Made by a program: the position numbers and the translations under genes
Origin: Tubulanus polymorphus
Lineage: Eukaryota > Nemertea > Palaeonemertea > Tubulaniformes > Tubulanidae
Direction of reading: 5' to 3'
NCBI RefSeq assembly: GCF_964204645.1
Contig: NC_134030.1
Location: 19,909,110 to 19,973,109, forward strand
Length of the DNA: 64,000 bases
The notes under the pieces: model-generated
Database searches by the model: none
What the model saw: only the letters and a program-made list of their open reading frames with translations
Told to the model about the DNA's origin: nothing
Shown: positions 20,627 through 34,400 of the stretch, piece after piece
Layout: each line of letters opens with the position of its first letter
Position numbering within the stretch: the stretch's first letter is position 1

Positions 20627-23600
20627 ATGGTTTCGGTTCATTTTGTCGTGTTGATGCTGTTCGGTATGGATCGACTGAGAGCGCTGTTTATAGCGTCGCT
20701 GATCGTCTGGCGAGTTAACATCGCACACGCTGATCTGTCTGACTCTGTGACGGTCAGGTCGTCTTGTAATAACACTTGGTACCCCGTCGATTCTACGTCC
20801 GGTTACATCGTTTCACCGAATTACCCGTCGTTAACGCGCGGTGTTGAATGTCGTTGGTTCGTCAACAGCTCTTTACCGGGAACTTTCATCATCAAACTAT
20901 ACTACGACATCGAGCCGTCGATATTCTGTAGTGATAACTACCTTCTCGTCGGTGAGTCCGATAACAAATTCTGCGGTGAAGGAAAACATGAAATCCGCCG
21001 TAACGATTCGATCTCGTTGATGTTTAGAAGTGACGTCGATGGTGCGCGGGGTAGTCGGGTTTATATCATATATCGTTTGGAACGGAACAATTTGAAATTA
21101 ATTCACACCTGCGAAAAATACCATTTAAAAATCAACAAATTAACAACATCGATAGGATACAAGTTTGCTATGTTTCTAAAGCGATGTAAATTGCATTTAG
21201 AATGGATCGGGATCCCGGATGGTTTTGCTATGAATTTCACGTTTTCGCAGATAAAATTCGAATTATATCCCGGCACTGATCCAGCGACAACTGTTCAAAT
21301 TCATGACGGATGGAACAGCAGTGAACTTATTGCTGTAATACCAGAACAAAGTGGGCATCCACCTTCATCCTTTTATAGTAAGACAAACAAAGCTATGATC
21401 AGTTTCCTACTTGGGCGAAACGAAATTACATCACAACTATCAGTTCAGGTGTATAGAATATCTGATTGGAACGTCTCTAATCCGTTAATTCAAATCCCTA
21501 ATAACGAGTCTGGAGTGCTCATCCCTGATGACAACAGTTTACACGTAATAACTCGATCAAAAAACTTACACTGCTGGTCTATCACAGTGCAGGTGTTACA
21601 GTACGTCGTCTTTAACTGGACCCGTGATCTCAGCACATCCGGTGACGTCATTGGTGTATATAAACTAGAAGGGTTACGCGTTGTAGGAACTGATATTTTA
21701 CTCGATTACAACTATCTGGAATCACTGAGTGTTAAATCGGACGGCTTTCTCGTCATACTGTGCGTTTTAATAAGACCAGGTGTTTTACCGTCGAATGTGA
21801 AAATTGGATTTGAAGTGAAATCTATTTCCATAAATGACGTACGAGTGGATAAACGCTTGGTGAGTATTGTGCATTTTAATTTTAAGTTTAGGATTTTATT
21901 GCGTGTGGATCTCTGTTATTAGGTTTCATGCGTTGAGTTTTTGTTAGCGTTCTGGGAATAAATTTAACGTCTTCGAAGCCAACACGAGAAGTTAGGCGCA
22001 CTTGATCTTGGAGATTCAGATACTATGACATGAGTAAAATGACTAATGGGATGAATCAGGTGTTTAATCGGGAGGTAATTTTCGACTAAAATATTTTAGT
22101 TGGAAATAACGATTTATCACCGGTGAAAGAAATTTAATTTAAGCAAATCTAAATTACGAGTTGCTGCTTCACGTGATGAAATCGACACAGATTTGAAAAT
22201 GTTGATATGTAGTTATTACTTTAAAAACAAATGCTGATTTGTTATATTTTGTAGATAGATGATAAAAGATACGGTTTGTCTGCTCAAAATCTGTTGCCAA
22301 GATACACAAACACAAGATTAACGTATCGTATAAATACATTAGAATCTAAACGGAAAGTTGATATCTATGAGAATAGATTGAGACTAACAGTTTTATCAGA
22401 GACGTGCGAGAGAGCTGGATTTTATATATATGACGGTGGTAATTTTACAGCTAGACGCTATGGTCCGTATTGTCCTGGTTATAAATACGGTCGTCACGTC
22501 GCCAGTCTGATTACATCAGGAGGACCGGTTACTGTAGTAGCATACGCTTATAACTGGGATAAAAACTTAATAGTTTATCCAGTGTCGGATCTATTTTTCG
22601 CCCCTACTGATTGTGACGGGTTTGTTCTGCAGGAAGGTGAATATCAGATCAATATGACGTCACACTGTCTCGTGATTACACCTGAAAACCGACGCCTTCC
22701 TTTAGAAAATATTTATATATTATCAGAACACGAATATCAAATTTACACTTGTTCCCGTGGTTTAAATTCGTGTCCTGTTGTTACTCTCACAACTCAATTA
22801 CTGAATAACAGTCTCTTATTGAATCATCTGATGATAAAAGGAAGTAGTTATAGGTTCTGGAGTAATTCAATGATGATTGTACTACGACGTAAATGTTTGG
22901 TGTTGATGATCTATCAAGATTCCCCGGTACTTTCTGCTAATCAATTTGCATACATCACGCCGATGCGAGAAAAATGTGGAGTCGCACAATCACCGGAATA
23001 CCCTGGATATTTTTTTCATCGCGGCAAATCTTTGTACTACTCATTTCATTACGACAAACATTTGAATTACATCAGATTCCTTTTCAAATTCATGGGGCAA
23101 GCCTCGTGCAGCCCTTCTAGTAGTAAAACTGTTCGAGATCTGTTATTACTGGTACAGACTATCTTGAAACCCGGTAATCAGGTAAACAATATGAGGCTGC
23201 GTCGGCACGAGACTAAAATATGTGAAAATAACGCAGTACCTGGACTTTTATTATACAGTCTACTCGGGTATGACCTTTACTTTGAAGCGAAAAACTATAT
23301 ACCTTTATTTCAAATTCAATACACTTTAGAACAATCGCCTTCACAAACACATCGAAATAATGACTGCGGATCAGATTTTCTAGATTCAGGTGTTTCGTGT
23401 ATCAGATACATCAAACATGAACGTCTGAATTGGGAGAACGCTGAAATTTACTGTCAACAGAAATACGGAGGACATCTTCTCAGTATCAACATTGAACAGG
23501 AAATGATTGCCGTAAAAAAACTGTTCGCTACGAAACTTCTTCAGGAGGCGTATTCACAGGCGGCGCTGATTGTGATGATTGGATTGAAATGGCAGGTAAT

Positions 23601-26600
23601 TTCAAAGTATCGTTAAGAACATGTTTACCAAAGTTCATTTAGTTTTGAACATGATTTTGAATTTGTTACGAATTCATTCATTCTCTACTAAAAGTCTAGA
23701 ATCCTTCATATAAATTGAAACAGATTTTTGTTGGTCAACGTGTAAACTGTAACATGATCTTAATTTGATAAACTCAATTCAGACGCTTGATATAAGTTAG
23801 ATATCCAAAAGCTAATCGTCATGAACACTTCTAAAACCATTTCGATCAATGAACCCTTTCACGACCTATCCGGTATGACATACCGGATACAGAAATCACG
23901 GAATAGCCCAGTCCGGATGGCATTTTCTTTCACAGCAGAGTAGATAAACTTATGGAAGTTGTCGTTTACATCTACAGCAGCATCCAGTGAAGCAAAATTA
24001 CAATGGTGATTTTTATTGTGGGTCGTTTGGGGGTCAAATTGCCAGGCCTGGACCAAGCCTGAAAGGCCCCATAAGCTCCCCTGGCGTTAGAAATTATAAA
24101 ACAATTCGCATATGAATGAATAGTCAATTAGACACGAGCTAGATATGTTCTAAATATATTTTGATGGTTTTTACGGTCATAAATAATCGGCAAGGGGGTC
24201 CTCCAGGCATGTGACCTTGACCCTAATTTTTGGGCTTTTCTGGGGTCTTTTGGACCCTTAAAACTTTTTTTTGGCCAAAACTGATCAGAATCAAAAGACT
24301 TACACTATATAGGGACATTAGGTGCATCGATTATAAACATGATATAAGCCCTATTCTGCGAATTTTGGGGTTTTGAAGGTTTTGGGAAAAATGCCCGGGC
24401 CATTAGAGAACATATAGTACGGTCGTGAAAGGTTGAAACTGAATTTATTTTGAACAGGATGATGGTTATTACACGTGGACTGATGGGAAACCATTGAGTT
24501 ACACAGAGTGGTTTAAACCTGCTGTGATAAACGAAACGATACCAGAAGTTATTCAAGGATTGATATCTCCTCTACGAAAACAACCGATAAATGACGTCAA
24601 TATGCCGTGTACGGCGATGATACTGAATAATCCACGAGGATCAGCGAACTGGGTTCGATTCCCGTGTCAAATAGAGGAGACTCGAACAACTTTCATTTGT
24701 GAAAAAGACAACGATAACTCCTCGTCGACTAAAAATCACAAATTACCTGTTGCAGAAGAAAACTATACTTATTATTCGGGGATATTGGAATCAGATAACT
24801 CCACGTGTTTTAAAGGATGGATTGGTATAGAAGGACATTGCTATCAGATACTTACAGCCTGGGATACTCACAGATTGTCAATTCGGGAAGCTGAGGAAAT
24901 GTGTCTTAAAATCGGTGGTGAAATAGGTATAGTATCCAATGATGTTATAATTCAGCATTTGATTCAAATATTTCATTATGAACATCAATACGGTGCTATA
25001 CTGGCGAAGGCTACGGATAGTGAATTTCTTGCTCTGAATCCAGTTTTGACCAGAGATGAAATAACATATAAAAAAACGGTGAAATGGTCAGTGACTGCCT
25101 TTGATAATGTCACAGATGTAGCGCATTCAGTGCTATGTTCCTATAATGTAACTGGTGAAGAGTTGACTTCTATAAAAAGGTGTAAATCGTGGCAATTTGA
25201 ATGTAACGATCAAAGATGTATCAGCGATCATCGCGTATGTGATACCAGAAACGACTGTCAACACGGTGAAGATGAACTCGATTGTTCGGATTCAATCTTG
25301 CGCAGTCAGTTCCACTGTACTGATGAAAGAATTATATCAGTTAGTAATTTGTGTGATTTTGTACGAGATTGCGCTGACGGATCAGATGAGAACTCGTGCT
25401 ATCATACTTCATGTTCCTCTGAACAGTTTAAGTGTAGCAATGGACAATGCGTGGGTAAATATAATCGATGTGATGGACTGGTTGATTGTAAAGATAAATC
25501 TGATGAGATCGGCTGCTCTTCCGATGAATGTAACGGGTTTCTGTGTGTAAATGGAGAATGTATCAGTTCTCTGTTGTATCGGGATGGTGTTGTAGATTGT
25601 GCTGGTAGCCTCGAAGAAGATGAGATTGTCGCCAACATAACAGTTACACCAAAGATTCACTGTACTACAGAGAACTACTGTACGACTAATTTCATAAACT
25701 TATGTAAGAAATCCGAGGAACAAAGATGTTCTTTCGATTCTCCTCACTGTTATTCTAGACGTCACAGATGTATTTTAGAGAGGATGCCGATTGGTTACCC
25801 GGTATGTAGAAGGCTCGAACATATACAAGGTTGTACTGATTTCAAGTGTCCAACTGGTACTGTAAAGTGTCCAGCAACTTACTGTATACCGATGGGACAG
25901 GTGTGCGATGGTCGATCCGATTGTCCTAACTCAGAAGATGAGCGAAACTGCAAGACTTTGTCATGTCCCGGCATGTTTAAGTGTGGCCAGGAAAACAGAT
26001 GCATACCTCAATCTGAAGTTTGTGATGGTGTCGTCATTTGTTTAACATACCACTGATGACGAAGCTTTCTGTGACGTCATATGTCCAAAGGAATGTAAAT
26101 GTCAAGGTCATTTGATTGATTGCGATCATGCTGATTTCGTAGAAATTACTGATCTTTTCTCGGCATCAACTCGAGTTCTGATTTTATCAAGAAACCAAGT
26201 TGTATTCAATGAGTCAACATTTTCTTCGTACCTCTATTTACATTTCCTTAATATTTCACGTAACAATTTGTCTTATATTGTTCCAAACTCGTTCTCAAAC
26301 CTGCATAATCTACATACATTAGATCTTACATATAACCGCATAATATCATTTTCTGCGAATACATTCGCCGGTTTGTATAGTTTGGAAATACTTTTGATTT
26401 TTGGAAATCCAGTGAGATATTTAGAAGAAGGCAGTTTTCAAGGTTTAAAGTCATTAAGCAATCTCGATTTTCACGGACTTTCCTTGTCGTTACTCGATGG
26501 AAATGTGTTCAGTGGTTTATCCGCTTTAGAGTCGTTAAATATCAGCGGTAACGTGATCAAACATATTTCACGAAATGCGTTCTCCGGATTAACAAAACTA

Positions 26601-27689
26601 AGAAATCTGGATCTAACCGAAAATTCTGAAGTCATCTCCGTACAAAGAAACGTTTTTGAAAGTCTTACATTATTGAGTTCTTTGGCTTCTGACGCGTACA
26701 AATTTTGTTGCATGGTTCCGAATGTTGACCGGTGTCTCCCGGAAGCCGACCAATTTTCATCTTGTTCCGACCTTATGGGTAACACTGTTCTTAGAGCAAT
26801 CATTTGGGCGATCGCTTCATTCAGCTTTTTTGCCAACATCATCGTAATTTTACTTCGCGTTCAAGCGTTACGCATTTCATCCTCTGAATCACGTTACATA
26901 TCCTCTGATATCCTAATCATTAATATTGCCACCTGCGATTTTCTCATGTCAATTTATCTTTTTCTGATCGCTGGAGCCGATTACGTCTATAAAGGTGTTT
27001 ATTTCCTCAATTCTGAAATGTGGACAGATAGTTCACTGTGTCGACTCGCTGGGATTTTAGTAACTCTTTCGTGCGAAGGGTCTTTGCTTTTTCTCCTGAT
27101 TCTAACCCGTCAAAGATACTCGAATATCGTCGATCCATTTTCTGGAAGCCCAATTATATCATCGACATATGTGTTCGGTATTTGCTGTATATGCTGGATC
27201 ATTTTGGGCAACATTTCAATGCTACCGTTGTCGTCATCTTCTTATTTCGGACATAACTTTTACGGCACAACTGGTGTTTGTTTACCAATGAATTTACTAT
27301 CCATCGATGTCCACGCCTGGCAATATTCATTCGCTATTTTTGCCGTGTTTAACTCGGTCGTACTTGCTACAATAATGATGACGTATGCACAGATGTATAG
27401 ACTCGTATCTGGAAGCAGGTCCGGCTCGGGTAGAGCAGATCCTACCGAATTGGTTCTGGCGCGTAGGAGTTTAGTGATAAATCTGTGTAATTTATTTTGC
27501 TGGTTACCGATAATTATCGTTCAGTTTTGCGCTGTATTCCGAGTAGAAATACCGAATCAAGTGGCGGCTTGGTTGGCGGTACTTTTCCTACCGATTAACT
27601 CGTCACTGAATCCACTTCTTTACACCATCCTCACTATTGATGTTAAATCTATTCGGGCCAGAAATAAACGCGTTTTGAAAACTCGCTGA
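20627..27689 (+). pseudogene. Receptor copy R3: full-length receptor gene with a +1 frameshift in the LDLa region
   Basis: Exons: 20627-21859, 22255-23595 and 24458-27689. Exons 1 and 2 are open and joined in phase 0. In exon 3 the sequence around 26037-26045 carries one extra base and substitutions compared with the other copies, within the last LDLa module. Reading then stops at 26054-26056, before the LRRs and 7TM; the correct frame resumes at once and stays open to 27689. A 580-bp inverted-repeat element lies in intron 2, leaving the splice acceptor intact. Exon 2 begins with a divergent stretch (starting IDDKRYGLSAQN) unlike R2, R5 or R6. AATAAA lies at 27831-27836. Any product would be a soluble CUB-lectin-LDLa ectodomain. 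A base-call error at 26041-26045 cannot be excluded. Confidence 0.85.
23854..24433. mobile_element. 580-bp inverted-repeat MITE in R3 intron 2 (piggyBac-like ends)
   Basis: The ends CCCTTTCACGACC (23854-23866) and GGTCGTGAAAGGT (24421-24433) are inverted over 12 of 13 bases. TGAA flanks the element on both sides (23850-23853 and 24434-24437) and occurs once in the other copies. A CCCTTT end with a 4-base target near TTAA is suggestive of piggyBac. Just inside the left end is a perfect 11+1+11 palindrome (23867-23889). It has no coding capacity and is absent from the other receptor copies. Confidence 0.75.
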
Positions 27690-28520
27690 ACCATTCGACA
27701 GTCAAACCCTGACTATGCACTCAAATCAGAATGCTGCGAAATCTTTTCAGATGAAATATATTATATACATAAACAAATACGTAGCAAACGTGTGGACTCG
27801 AGAACGAACTGATACTTGCTTATACGTTCCAATAAAAAAAAAACTGACGACACTTCAAGATAATATCGCAAAGTAATGAAATCATCGAATGGGTTTCGAA
27901 TCGTGTCCAGAAATACGACGTAGCGATAAGAATACACGCTAGGAGAGCTGAGTAATGTCATCTAATATGAGTTGTAACACCGATTATCCTGACAGTTAAT
28001 TACGCTTATTTTATATCAGGATGATTTGAAAATTATGTAAGCTGGAAATAAAAGTGCCAAATAGTGGTACATGTTCTACGTTCATGATCATTTAAACAGT
28101 TTCGAGGATTTCTTAGGAATTCTTTTTTGTGACTTTCAAATTTAGGCGGGGGTCGGGGGGGGGGGGCGTTGGGGGTTCCTCTAAATCTGCCCCTGAAATG
28201 TGCCGCATTCTTAGGCAGTTTTTACTCCAAGTCTTCAAATCAGGAGGAATGCATGTATCACAGAGGGCTGCATTACGTCACTGCAGAAAATGCGTCTCGT
28301 GGAGAGAATGGTGGAAGGCGGGGACTTCACAAAACTGTTTAGATGATATATAAGATGACGCGTTTTTCTGCTTTCGTGAATATGTATTGTTAAAGGTTTT
28401 GAATACATATGGATTTAAAAACTTCTCGCTGCATTTCCCTTTAAGAGGACACCAAGAAGAGTCAATCAATCACCAAAGCTGTGCAATTATTTGGTTTTAT
28501 TTCAATTTGTATTTGAAGAA
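27690..28520. other. R3 3' UTR and short-type spacer
   Basis: AATAAA lies at 27831-27836. The long-spacer block is missing. From about 28080 the sequence is almost the same as from 39990 after R4, including a G-rich tract at 28145-28175. A short plus-strand open frame at 28129-28353 is not recognisable and lies in the shared region upstream of the peptide promoter. Confidence 0.5.
28145..28175 (+). repeat. G-rich tract upstream of P3
   Basis: G runs of five, about twelve and five are separated by TC and CGTT, about 350 bases upstream of the P3 TATA box. The run length differs from the P4 counterpart. Confidence 0.6.
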
Positions 28521-28627
28521 TATATAGTATCGCGCGCAATATTTTTCATTCATTCGTCGACTGTTCTGGCTCGAGAAAACGAGATATTGTCATTTCGAAA
28601 GTATAATACGTTGGAATAGCGACTAAG
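28521..28627 (+). promoter_or_regulatory. P3 core promoter and non-coding first exon
   Basis: TATATAG lies at 28521-28527; the donor AAG|GTAAGC follows at 28627/28628. The acceptor of the next exon ends at 28974. Confidence 0.6.
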
Positions 28628-28998
28628 GTAAGCGTAGTGATAAAATATTCTAATTTAACGATAAAAAATGATACCTTGTTTCTTAAAAGCTTAAAAGTTG
28701 ACCCGGCCGACCGCCGCCTATCTACCCTATACATTATTCTAAAAAAGAAACTATTATCAGCCAATCGACGACAAGACGCGGCGGCTATTGAAACGAATGG
28801 ATTACAAATTTAATTGAAATTTACAAAATAATCCGGGCGCTGCGGAGAAACAAGGTGTCATTTTTAGCCTAAAAATAATATACCCCGATACGTACAGCAA
28901 CAATTTCAGTAACCGGAATCTAAAATAAATTTCTGAAAATGCCAAATTGCAAATATATTTTATTCAAATTCTAGGCGAAGAAAATGCTTGCTTACACA

Positions 28999-29659
28999 AT
29001 GACTCGCATATGTGCTTTTGCTGCGATTGTGGCCAGTGCCGTGGCGTTTGGTGAGTTAAGACTGGGAAAATAATACTCAGCTTCATAGGATTTCATAAAT
29101 GATATAATTCAATTCGCAGCAATTATCAGTAAACATTTAGTATGCGTTTATCGACGGAACGAATTGATTTGACAGATATATTTCACAAAATAACACATAT
29201 ACATTATGACAAAAACCCTGTTAATTGACGTGCAACATATTGTTATTATACACATGGATTTTTTTAACACCCTGGCCCGCTAAGCGCCACGCTAGAAGCG
29301 GGTTCGATGTTTCTTTTTCCCAATACCCACATCAGAGAAGAACCTCCGACCAAGAAACTCTGCCGCCTCCAGGGTTTGAACCCATGAACCCTGGATTGAT
29401 GAGAGCAGTGTCAGGCGGCTTATACCAATCGGCCACTGCGCCTCTCATCTGTTATCCTCATCGGGATCATCATTATAGTCCTACATCTGGGGCGGGAGTT
29501 CCATTATTTCTTCAATTTAGGTAAAAACGTCTTTCACTTCAAAATTCAATTTTTAATTTCATGCTTTTCGAAAATATAGATTGCCATCCAAACGGCAGGA
29601 CGTGTGACGATGACCTTAAGTGTTGCAACAACACCTGTAGAGCTAGTTTTTGTTTCTGA
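28999..29659 (+). CDS. P3: secreted six-cysteine mini-peptide, exons 28999-29050 and 29580-29659
   Basis: This 43-residue precursor has the same exon phases as P2. Cysteine spacing is unchanged. The tryptophan before the second cysteine in P1, P2 and P5 is arginine here, the second loop has Asp instead of Ser or Asn, the third loop starts with Asn, and the last residue is Phe instead of Ser. AATAAA lies at 29829-29834. With P4 it forms a basic-loop variant pair that differs only at the last residue of the mature part. Confidence 0.75.
29255..29446 (-). mobile_element. tRNA-derived SINE in the P3 intron
   Basis: Same site and orientation as in the other peptide genes. The A-box region reads TGGCCGATTGG, one base different from P1; the B box GGGTTCAAACCC is intact. 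Confidence 0.65.
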
Positions 29660-31449
29660 TCGTTGAGTACAAAGGTTTATAACGGGATATACTCGTAATG
29701 GTTTGGGAAATATATCCGATTATGAAACTGAACGACAGTCAGTTTTACTGACTAGGCCGTGTACAAAAAAGCTCGCACTGAATTTATATTTGTTACCGAT
29801 TCTTCATATCTTGTACTAAATTTGATTCAATAAAACTGCGAGTAAATAAATCAATTGTCGGGTTGTTGACTGTTTATGATTCATCGGTCAGAGTTTTCAA
29901 AAGTGATCAGAAGTGCCATTCCATCGGCGGTGAAGAACATTCATCGTCAATTAAAAAAGACTACTCGTAAGCAAAAGTCCAAAATCTCCCTAATCAATTA
30001 TTTCAGTCCCAGGGTTTAAATGTTTCATATGCATCCATCCATTAAGATATTTAGAGTTTTCTGTCCTAGTTCCCGATCGGCGATTTTCCTGTGACTTCAC
30101 GCAACCACGTATGAAACTGGGGAAAACAATACAAATACAGTTTGAATATGCTTTAAATGAAATCCATTTTCGTAGTTCATTGATGCTTCGATTTTTTGTT
30201 TATGAAATAGTAAGTATCATCTGCAAACATCGTGCAATCTAAGATGTCTATAGATTATATCAGCAATAGGTGCCGAATATAAAGAGTAAATAAAACTGGC
30301 CCCAGAACTGAACCTTGGGGACTTCCACATCGAAAATCAGCAATATTACTAATTTTACCGTTTGTAACAACTTTGTGTGTACATTCCTGAAGGTGCCTAA
30401 GATTTTAAATAATTATGTTTTGAAGCTGATTAGCGGCCATACGGTCGAGCATCTTTGTGGCTACAGGTAAGTAAGACAATGATCTATAATTATTCAATTA
30501 GTATAGATTTAAAAGTTGTGGTTTTAATCAATTGCTCAACCGAGCATGATTTTGATTAAACAGTTCGTAGGTACAACACCGGTTTCCAAAGTGCAATTTA
30601 TAATTCTAGTAACGATTGGAACAGTAACACACTGTTTTAGAATTGGCGCGGGCAACTAAAGCATCTCCCTTATACTTCGCAAATCCACGACCCGCATCAA
30701 AATTGCTCGGAGCACCACGGCAAAACTGATCATTAACGCTACTAATGGTCAGTTGCGTATGTTCCAAACGAGCGATATGGAAATTCACCTATTTCAAACT
30801 GGTCATTTATGTGTAAAATACAAGCACTTGTGAGACTCACGGATACGCGACATGGACTTAATAGCGTAACCTGCATTTTCAAGTGTATTAATAGCTTATG
30901 CGAGCTTTCAACTTAAACTTCGTGTTGGGCGGTGATTTATTGATAGGCCGTCTAGAAGACTGAGAACCGCATATTTTTTTTTAAACTTTTTTTCAAAATC
31001 AATTCCGCAAGATCTAGCGGTTTGAAATCAAATCAATTCGTACGGATATAGTTAATGAAATTTTGGTCATCTTGAATTGATGCAAAGATAGAAAAGCATT
31101 GAATGATGATTTTGAGGCTCATCGTGAATATTCGACGATTCTATAACTAAAATCCGTTCGGGTTGAATGTTGTCTGATGAAATGTCTAATGTCTAAATTC
31201 GTGTGTGAACAAATTGGAAAAATCAAAATTGAAATTAATTGACCTTAAAAATTTTGGTGAGATACATGGAATCTAGAAATTATTGCTAATTGGAAAACAG
31301 ATCTGTAAGCAAAAAATCCAAACATTTCAAATCTAAAATCGGTTTTCAAACTAATTGCGGCAGTAACCAAAAAATCTACTTAAAAGAAATCACAGCGAAT
31401 TCTCTGATTGGACGAACTGTAATCTGTGCTCGGTTGTTATTCGATGAAA
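29660..31449. other. Spacer between P3 and R4
   Basis: It contains the P3 3' UTR, a reverse-transcriptase relic (30195-30480), and R4 upstream sequence without a recognised gene. A minus-strand open frame at 30606-30788 is partly conserved in the other spacers but not recognisable. Confidence 0.5.
30195..30480 (-). pseudogene. Non-LTR reverse-transcriptase relic
   Basis: Same relic as after P2, including the FADD region near 30210-30240, but with further small insertions in the middle (around 30345-30360). Confidence 0.6.
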
Positions 31450-34400
31450 ATGGTTTCGGTTCATTTTGTCGTGTTGATGCTGTTCGGTATGGATCGACTG
31501 AGAGCGCTGTTTATAGCGTCGCTGATCGTCTGGCGAGTTAACATCGCACACGCTGATCTGTCTGACTCTGTGACGGTTTGTTCGTCTTGTAACAACACTT
31601 GGTACCCCGTCGATTCTACGTCCGGTTACATTGTTTCACCGAATTACCCGTCGTTAACGCGCGGTGTTGAATGTCGTTGGTTCGTCAACAGCTCTTTACC
31701 GGGAACTTTCAATATCAAACTATACTACGACATCGAGCCGTCGATATTCTGTAGTGATAACTACCTTCTCGTCGGTGAGTCCGATAACAGATTCTGCGGT
31801 GAAGGAAAATACGAAATCCACTGTAACGATTCGATCTCATTGCTGTTTAGAAGTAACGTCGATGGTTCGCGGGGTAGTCGGGTTTATATCACATATCGTT
31901 TAGAACGGAACAATTTGAAATTAATTCACACCTGCGCAAAATACGGTTTAAAAATCAACAAATTACCAACATCGATAGGATACAAGTTTGCTTTGTTGGT
32001 ATGGCAATGTAAATTGTATTTAGAATGGATCGGGATCCCGGATGGGTTTGCTATGAATTTCACGTTTTCGCTGATAAAATTCCAATTATTTCCCGGCACC
32101 GATCCAGCGACAACTGTTCAAATTCATGACGGATGGAACAGCAGTGAACTTATTGCTGTAATACCAGAACAAACCGGACATCCACCTTCATCATTCTATA
32201 CTAAAACTAACAAAGCTATGATCAGTTTGCTACTTGGGCGAAACGTATTTACATCACAATTATCAGTTCAAGTGTATAGAATATCAGATTGGAACGTCTC
32301 TAATCCGTTAATCCAAATCTCTAATAACGAGTCTGGAGTGCTCATTCCTGGTGACAACAGTTTACACGTAATAACTCGATCAAAACACTTACACTGCTGG
32401 TCTATCACAGTGCAGGTGTTACAGTACGTCGTCTTCAACTGGACACGTGATCTCAGCACATCCGGTGACGTCATTGGTGTATATAAACTAGAAGGGTTAC
32501 GCGTTGTAGAAACCGATATTTTACTCGGTTACAACTACCTGGAATCACTGAGTGTTAAATCTTACGGCTTTCTCGTCATACTGTGCGATTTAATAAGACC
32601 AGGTGTTTTACAGTCGAATGTGAAAATTGAATTTGAATTGAAATCTATTTCCATAAAAGACGCACGAGTGGATAAACACTTGGTGAGTATTGTGTGTTTT
32701 GATTTTAAGTTTAGGATTTTACCATGTGTGGATCTCTATTACAAGGATTCATGCGTAGGGTTTTCCCGTTGTGTTCCGAAAATAAATTGAACGTCTTCGA
32801 AGAAGTTACGTGCACTTTTTCTTGGAGATCCAGATACTATAACTGCATGTGTAAGCGATTATTGGGATAATTTAAAAGAAATTTCATTTTAGCAAATCTT
32901 AAAACACGAATTGCTGCACCTAACAGAATCATTAACGGACATAGATTTGAATATGTTGTTATGTCATTAATACTTAAAAAAAAATTGCTGATTTCTTATA
33001 TTTTGTAGATATCTGGCTACAGTTACAAATTACTTCCTCGATTTCTGTTCCCGACGACAAAGAAGACACCATTTTCGTATCGCATAAATACATTAGAATC
33101 TAAACGGAAAGTTGATATCTATGAGTATAGATTTAAACTAACAGTTTTATCAGAGACCTGCGAGAGAGCTGGATTTTATATATATGATGGTGGTAATTTT
33201 ACAGCTAGACGCTATGGTCCGTATTGTCCTGGTCTTTGGTACGGTCGTAACGTCGTCAGTCTGATTACATCAGGAGGACCGGTTACTGTAGTAGCATACG
33301 CTTATAATGATGTACCTAAATCTGGGTATCTCAGATTCGCCCCTACTGATTGTGACGGTTATGTTCTGCAGGAAGGAGAAAATCAGATCAATACGACGTC
33401 ACACTGCCTCACGATTACACCTGAAAACCGGCGCCTTCCTTTAGAAAATATTTATATAATATCAGAACACGAATATCAAATTTACACATGTTTCCGTGGT
33501 TTAAATTCGTGTCCTGATGTTACTTTTACAACAACTCAATTACTGAATAACAGTCTCTTATTGAATCATCTGATGATAAAAGGAAGTAGTTATTGGTTCT
33601 GGAGGAGTTCCCTGATGATTGTACTACGACGTAAATGTTTGGTGTTGATGATCTATCAAGATTCCCCGGTACTCACTTCTGATAGTTTTGCATACATCCC
33701 GCCGATGCGAGAAAAATGTGGAGTCGCACAATCACCGAACTATTCTGGGTATGTTTCACAGCGCAGTAAATCAAGTTTGTACTACTCATTTCATTACGAC
33801 AAACATTTGAATTATTACATCAGATTCCTTTTCAAATTTATGGGACACGCCTCGTGCAGCCCTTCTAGTAGTAATGCCGTTCGAGATCAATTATTACTGG
33901 CACAGATTATTTCGAAACCTGGTAATCATGAAACCGGCTTTAGACAGCGTCGCCACGAGAATAAAATATGTGAAAATAACGCTGTACCTGGACTTGTATT
34001 ATACAGTCTACTCGGGTATGACGTTTACTTTGAAGCGAAAAACCATATCCCAATATTCAAAATTCAATACACTTTAGAACAATCGCCTTCACAAACACAT
34101 CTGAATAATGACTGCGGATTAGATTTTCTAGATTCAGGTGTTTCGTGTATCAGATACATCAAACATGAACGTCTGAATCGGGAGAACGCTGAAATTTACT
34201 GTCAACAGAAATACGGAGGACATCTTCTCAGTATCAACTCTGAACAGGAAATGATTGCTGTAAAAAAACTGTTCGCTACGAAACTTCTGCAGGAGGCGTA
34301 TTCACAAGCGGCGCTGATTGTGATGATTGGATTGAAATGGCAGGTAATTTCAAATTATCGTTATGAACATGTTTACCAACATTCATTTAGTTTTGAACAT

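Noticed and set aside
28129-28353. Plus-strand open frame in the region upstream of the peptide promoters
   Set aside because: It starts in the poly-G tract whose length differs between copies, so the frame is not conserved.
30606-30788. Minus-strand open frame beside the reverse-transcriptase relic
   Set aside because: It is similar in other spacers, but everything in the array is similar by duplication. No family is recognisable and it has no flanking signals.
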